A DNA stretch of 64,000 bases from positions 34,223-98,222 of the forward strand of contig DJPX01000029.1 of assembly GCA_002438635.1 (NCBI GenBank), written 5' to 3'. This DNA is from Bacteroidales bacterium UBA6401. Its GTDB lineage: Bacteria; Bacteroidota; Bacteroidia; Bacteroidales; UBA932. Below the pieces are notes generated by a model that did not search any database, was not told the DNA's origin, and worked only from the letters and a program-made list of their open reading frames with translations. The translations under genes and the position numbers were made by a program. This document shows, piece by piece, positions 63,146 to 64,000 of this stretch (position 1 is its first letter; the number at the start of each line of letters is the position of its first letter).

Positions 63146-63890
63146 ATAAAGCACATTTTCGCCCGGCAAGAGACAAACCCTGGTACTCTTCAAGTCGAAA
63201 AGTAATCGACTGCATTCCGGAATTAACTGTTTTAATCTTGACATTTACCATCTCCTTATCAAGCATTAAAGAAGTAAATTCCGCCCTTGGCAGTGAAATC
63301 CAATGCCAATATGAATACCCAGCATCATCTCCATTAGTATCATGGCAAAGTGTAAGGTTAAGAGTCTGCGAATCGCCCGGATCATTCTGATTATAGGCTA
63401 AGGTGAATTTATGCTTGAATGGATCCGAACCAGTGGCATAAATATATAGATTAAAGTATTTTGGTGTAAGATTAGGATAATTCGGGCTAATATTAACATC
63501 TAAAGGATACTCTCCATAAGAGCGAAGTTGCTCGTCCGTCTCTACAAATGCACTTGATCCTACAAGAACACAGGTATCAATCTGGGCAAGACGAATGGTC
63601 GAAGGAGAATTATCCTCTATAGATCCACTTTCCACATCAAAATAAATCACCGCACGCTGTCCAGGACGTACCTTCTTATTAAGGCCATCATTATTAACAA
63701 CATTTAGAATTTTATCAGCATCATTCAGGAAAGAAACCACTTGCTTTGAGGCTCCTTCTTCTTGAGAAAAAACTGCGGTTACAAAACTATAATACTGAGG
63801 ATACTCTTCTGGATCGTCAGAAGAAAGGCAAGAACTTATGCCAAATGTACTGAAAAGAACAGCACATAAAGAAAACATTCTAAATTTCAT
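63138..63890 (-). CDS. NigD-like lipoprotein
   Basis: 250 residues. MKFRMFSLCAVLFSTFGISS then Cys and LSSDDPEE, an acidic surface-export signal. The N-terminal OB-like part (YYSFVTAVFSQEEGASKQVV; KVRPGQRAVIYFDVE) and the C-terminal beta-sandwich (YFNLYIYATGSDPFKHKFTL; SITFRLEEYQ) match the NigD-like family of Bacteroidota. The role is unknown. The start at 63890 is preferred over 63905 because the -7 box lies between them. Confidence 0.72.
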   Translation of the reverse strand: MKFRMFSLCAVLFSTFGISSCLSSDDPEEYPQYYSFVTAVFSQEEGASKQVVSFLNDADKILNVVNNDGLNKKVRPGQRAVIYFDVESGSIEDNSPSTIRLAQIDTCVLVGSSAFVETDEQLRSYGEYPLDVNISPNYPNLTPKYFNLYIYATGSDPFKHKFTLAYNQNDPGDSQTLNLTLCHDTNGDDAGYSYWHWISLPRAEFTSLMLDKEMVNVKIKTVNSGMQSITFRLEEYQGLSLAGRKCALFE

Positions 63891-63894
63891 ACTG

Positions 63895-63902
63895 CAAATA
63901 TA
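63895..63902 (-). promoter_or_regulatory. -7 box for the NigD-like gene
   Basis: TATATTTG ends 4 bases before ATG 63890 and abuts the T-tract of the rRNA terminator. The nearest TTG is 23 bases away, so the -33 element is poor. A leaderless mRNA is implied if used. Confidence 0.38.
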
Positions 63903-63903
63903 C

Positions 63904-63942
63904 AAAAAAAGATGCCCGGGTGAAACAAATCACTCGGGCATC
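63904..63942 (-). terminator. Terminator of the rRNA operon
   Basis: A 13-bp GC-rich stem (GATGCCCGGGTGA with TCACTCGGGCATC, one G-T pair) followed on the minus strand by seven T. It lies directly after the 5S rRNA end. Confidence 0.88.
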
Positions 63943-63949
63943 CGAAAAG

Positions 63950-64000
63950 CGGCAGCGGCCTACTCTCCCACCTGGTAGGGCAGTACCATCGGCGTTAGTG
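63950..64000 (-). rRNA. rrf: 5S ribosomal RNA, 3' end only
   Basis: The minus strand reads CACTAACGCCGATGGTACTG, then CCCTACCAGGTGGGAGAGTA and GGCCGCTGCC, the conserved 3' half of bacterial 5S rRNA. The rest lies outside the window, so an rRNA operon is expected beyond the right edge. The exact mature 3' end is approximate. Confidence 0.88.

Overview
The window is a chromosomal segment of a Bacteroidota bacterium, most likely order Bacteroidales. Evidence: three SusC/SusD outer-membrane pairs, many SPII lipoproteins with acidic or lysine-rich residues after the lipobox Cys, BACON domains, a type IX secretion C-terminal domain, a bS16 with a long Ala/Glu-rich tail, and repeated TTG-N19-21-TAnnTTTG promoters instead of Shine-Dalgarno-led starts. 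Nearly everything except four housekeeping genes, eno, one phosphodiester glycosidase and one ATPase lies on the minus strand.

Layout. (1) 1-4177: a partial rimM, rpsP, and a suf Fe-S assembly operon in the order sufB-pnuC-sufC-sufD, with a PnuC-family vitamin transporter between sufB and sufC and a SufD of half normal length. (2) 4200-14554: locus A, a SusC/SusD unit with two small or propeller-type lipoproteins, two GHL10-type lipoproteins, and a divergent NAGPA-type phosphodiester glycosidase. (3) 14551-16641: a lipoprotein with a BACON-like, LamG-like and IPT-like front and a glycerophosphodiester phosphodiesterase at its end. (4) 16592-21387: AT-rich accessory genes, namely two divergent AAA ATPases around a control region with three direct repeats at exact 33-bp spacing, and a HExxH metallopeptidase lipoprotein behind a strong terminator. 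(5) 21454-32029: locus B, a second SusC/SusD unit repeating the content of locus A (Ig/propeller lipoprotein, phosphodiester glycosidase, GHL10 lipoprotein, BACON-propeller lipoprotein). (6) 32131-42649: a ribosomal protein cluster from rplP to rplQ with secY, map, infA, rpmJ and rpoA. The S10 half (rpsJ to rpsC) is absent upstream of rplP, where smpB sits. (7) 42870-47621: smpB, then divergent miaA (short), pdxB, a thiamine pyrophosphokinase, and eno. (8) 47745-58636: locus C, a SusC/SusD pair with a Calx-beta lipoprotein, an S8 protease carrying a T9SS sorting domain, a BACON lipoprotein and a PorV/PorQ-like barrel. (9) 58907-64000: pnp, rpsO, a guanine-deaminase-like protein, an outer-membrane barrel candidate, a NigD-like lipoprotein, and the 3' end of a 5S rRNA gene with its terminator.

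Most interesting reading. Loci A and B plus the GDPD gene look like one duplicated polysaccharide utilisation system. It pairs GHL10 enzymes (the family of the E. coli peptidoglycan glycosidase DigH) with NAGPA-type phosphodiester glycosidases and a glycerophosphodiesterase. That enzyme set suggests a phosphodiester-containing glycan, possibly Gram-positive wall teichoic acid still attached to peptidoglycan. The substrate is inference; the paired gene content is visible directly. No HTCS, ECF sigma or SusR-type regulator is present in the window.
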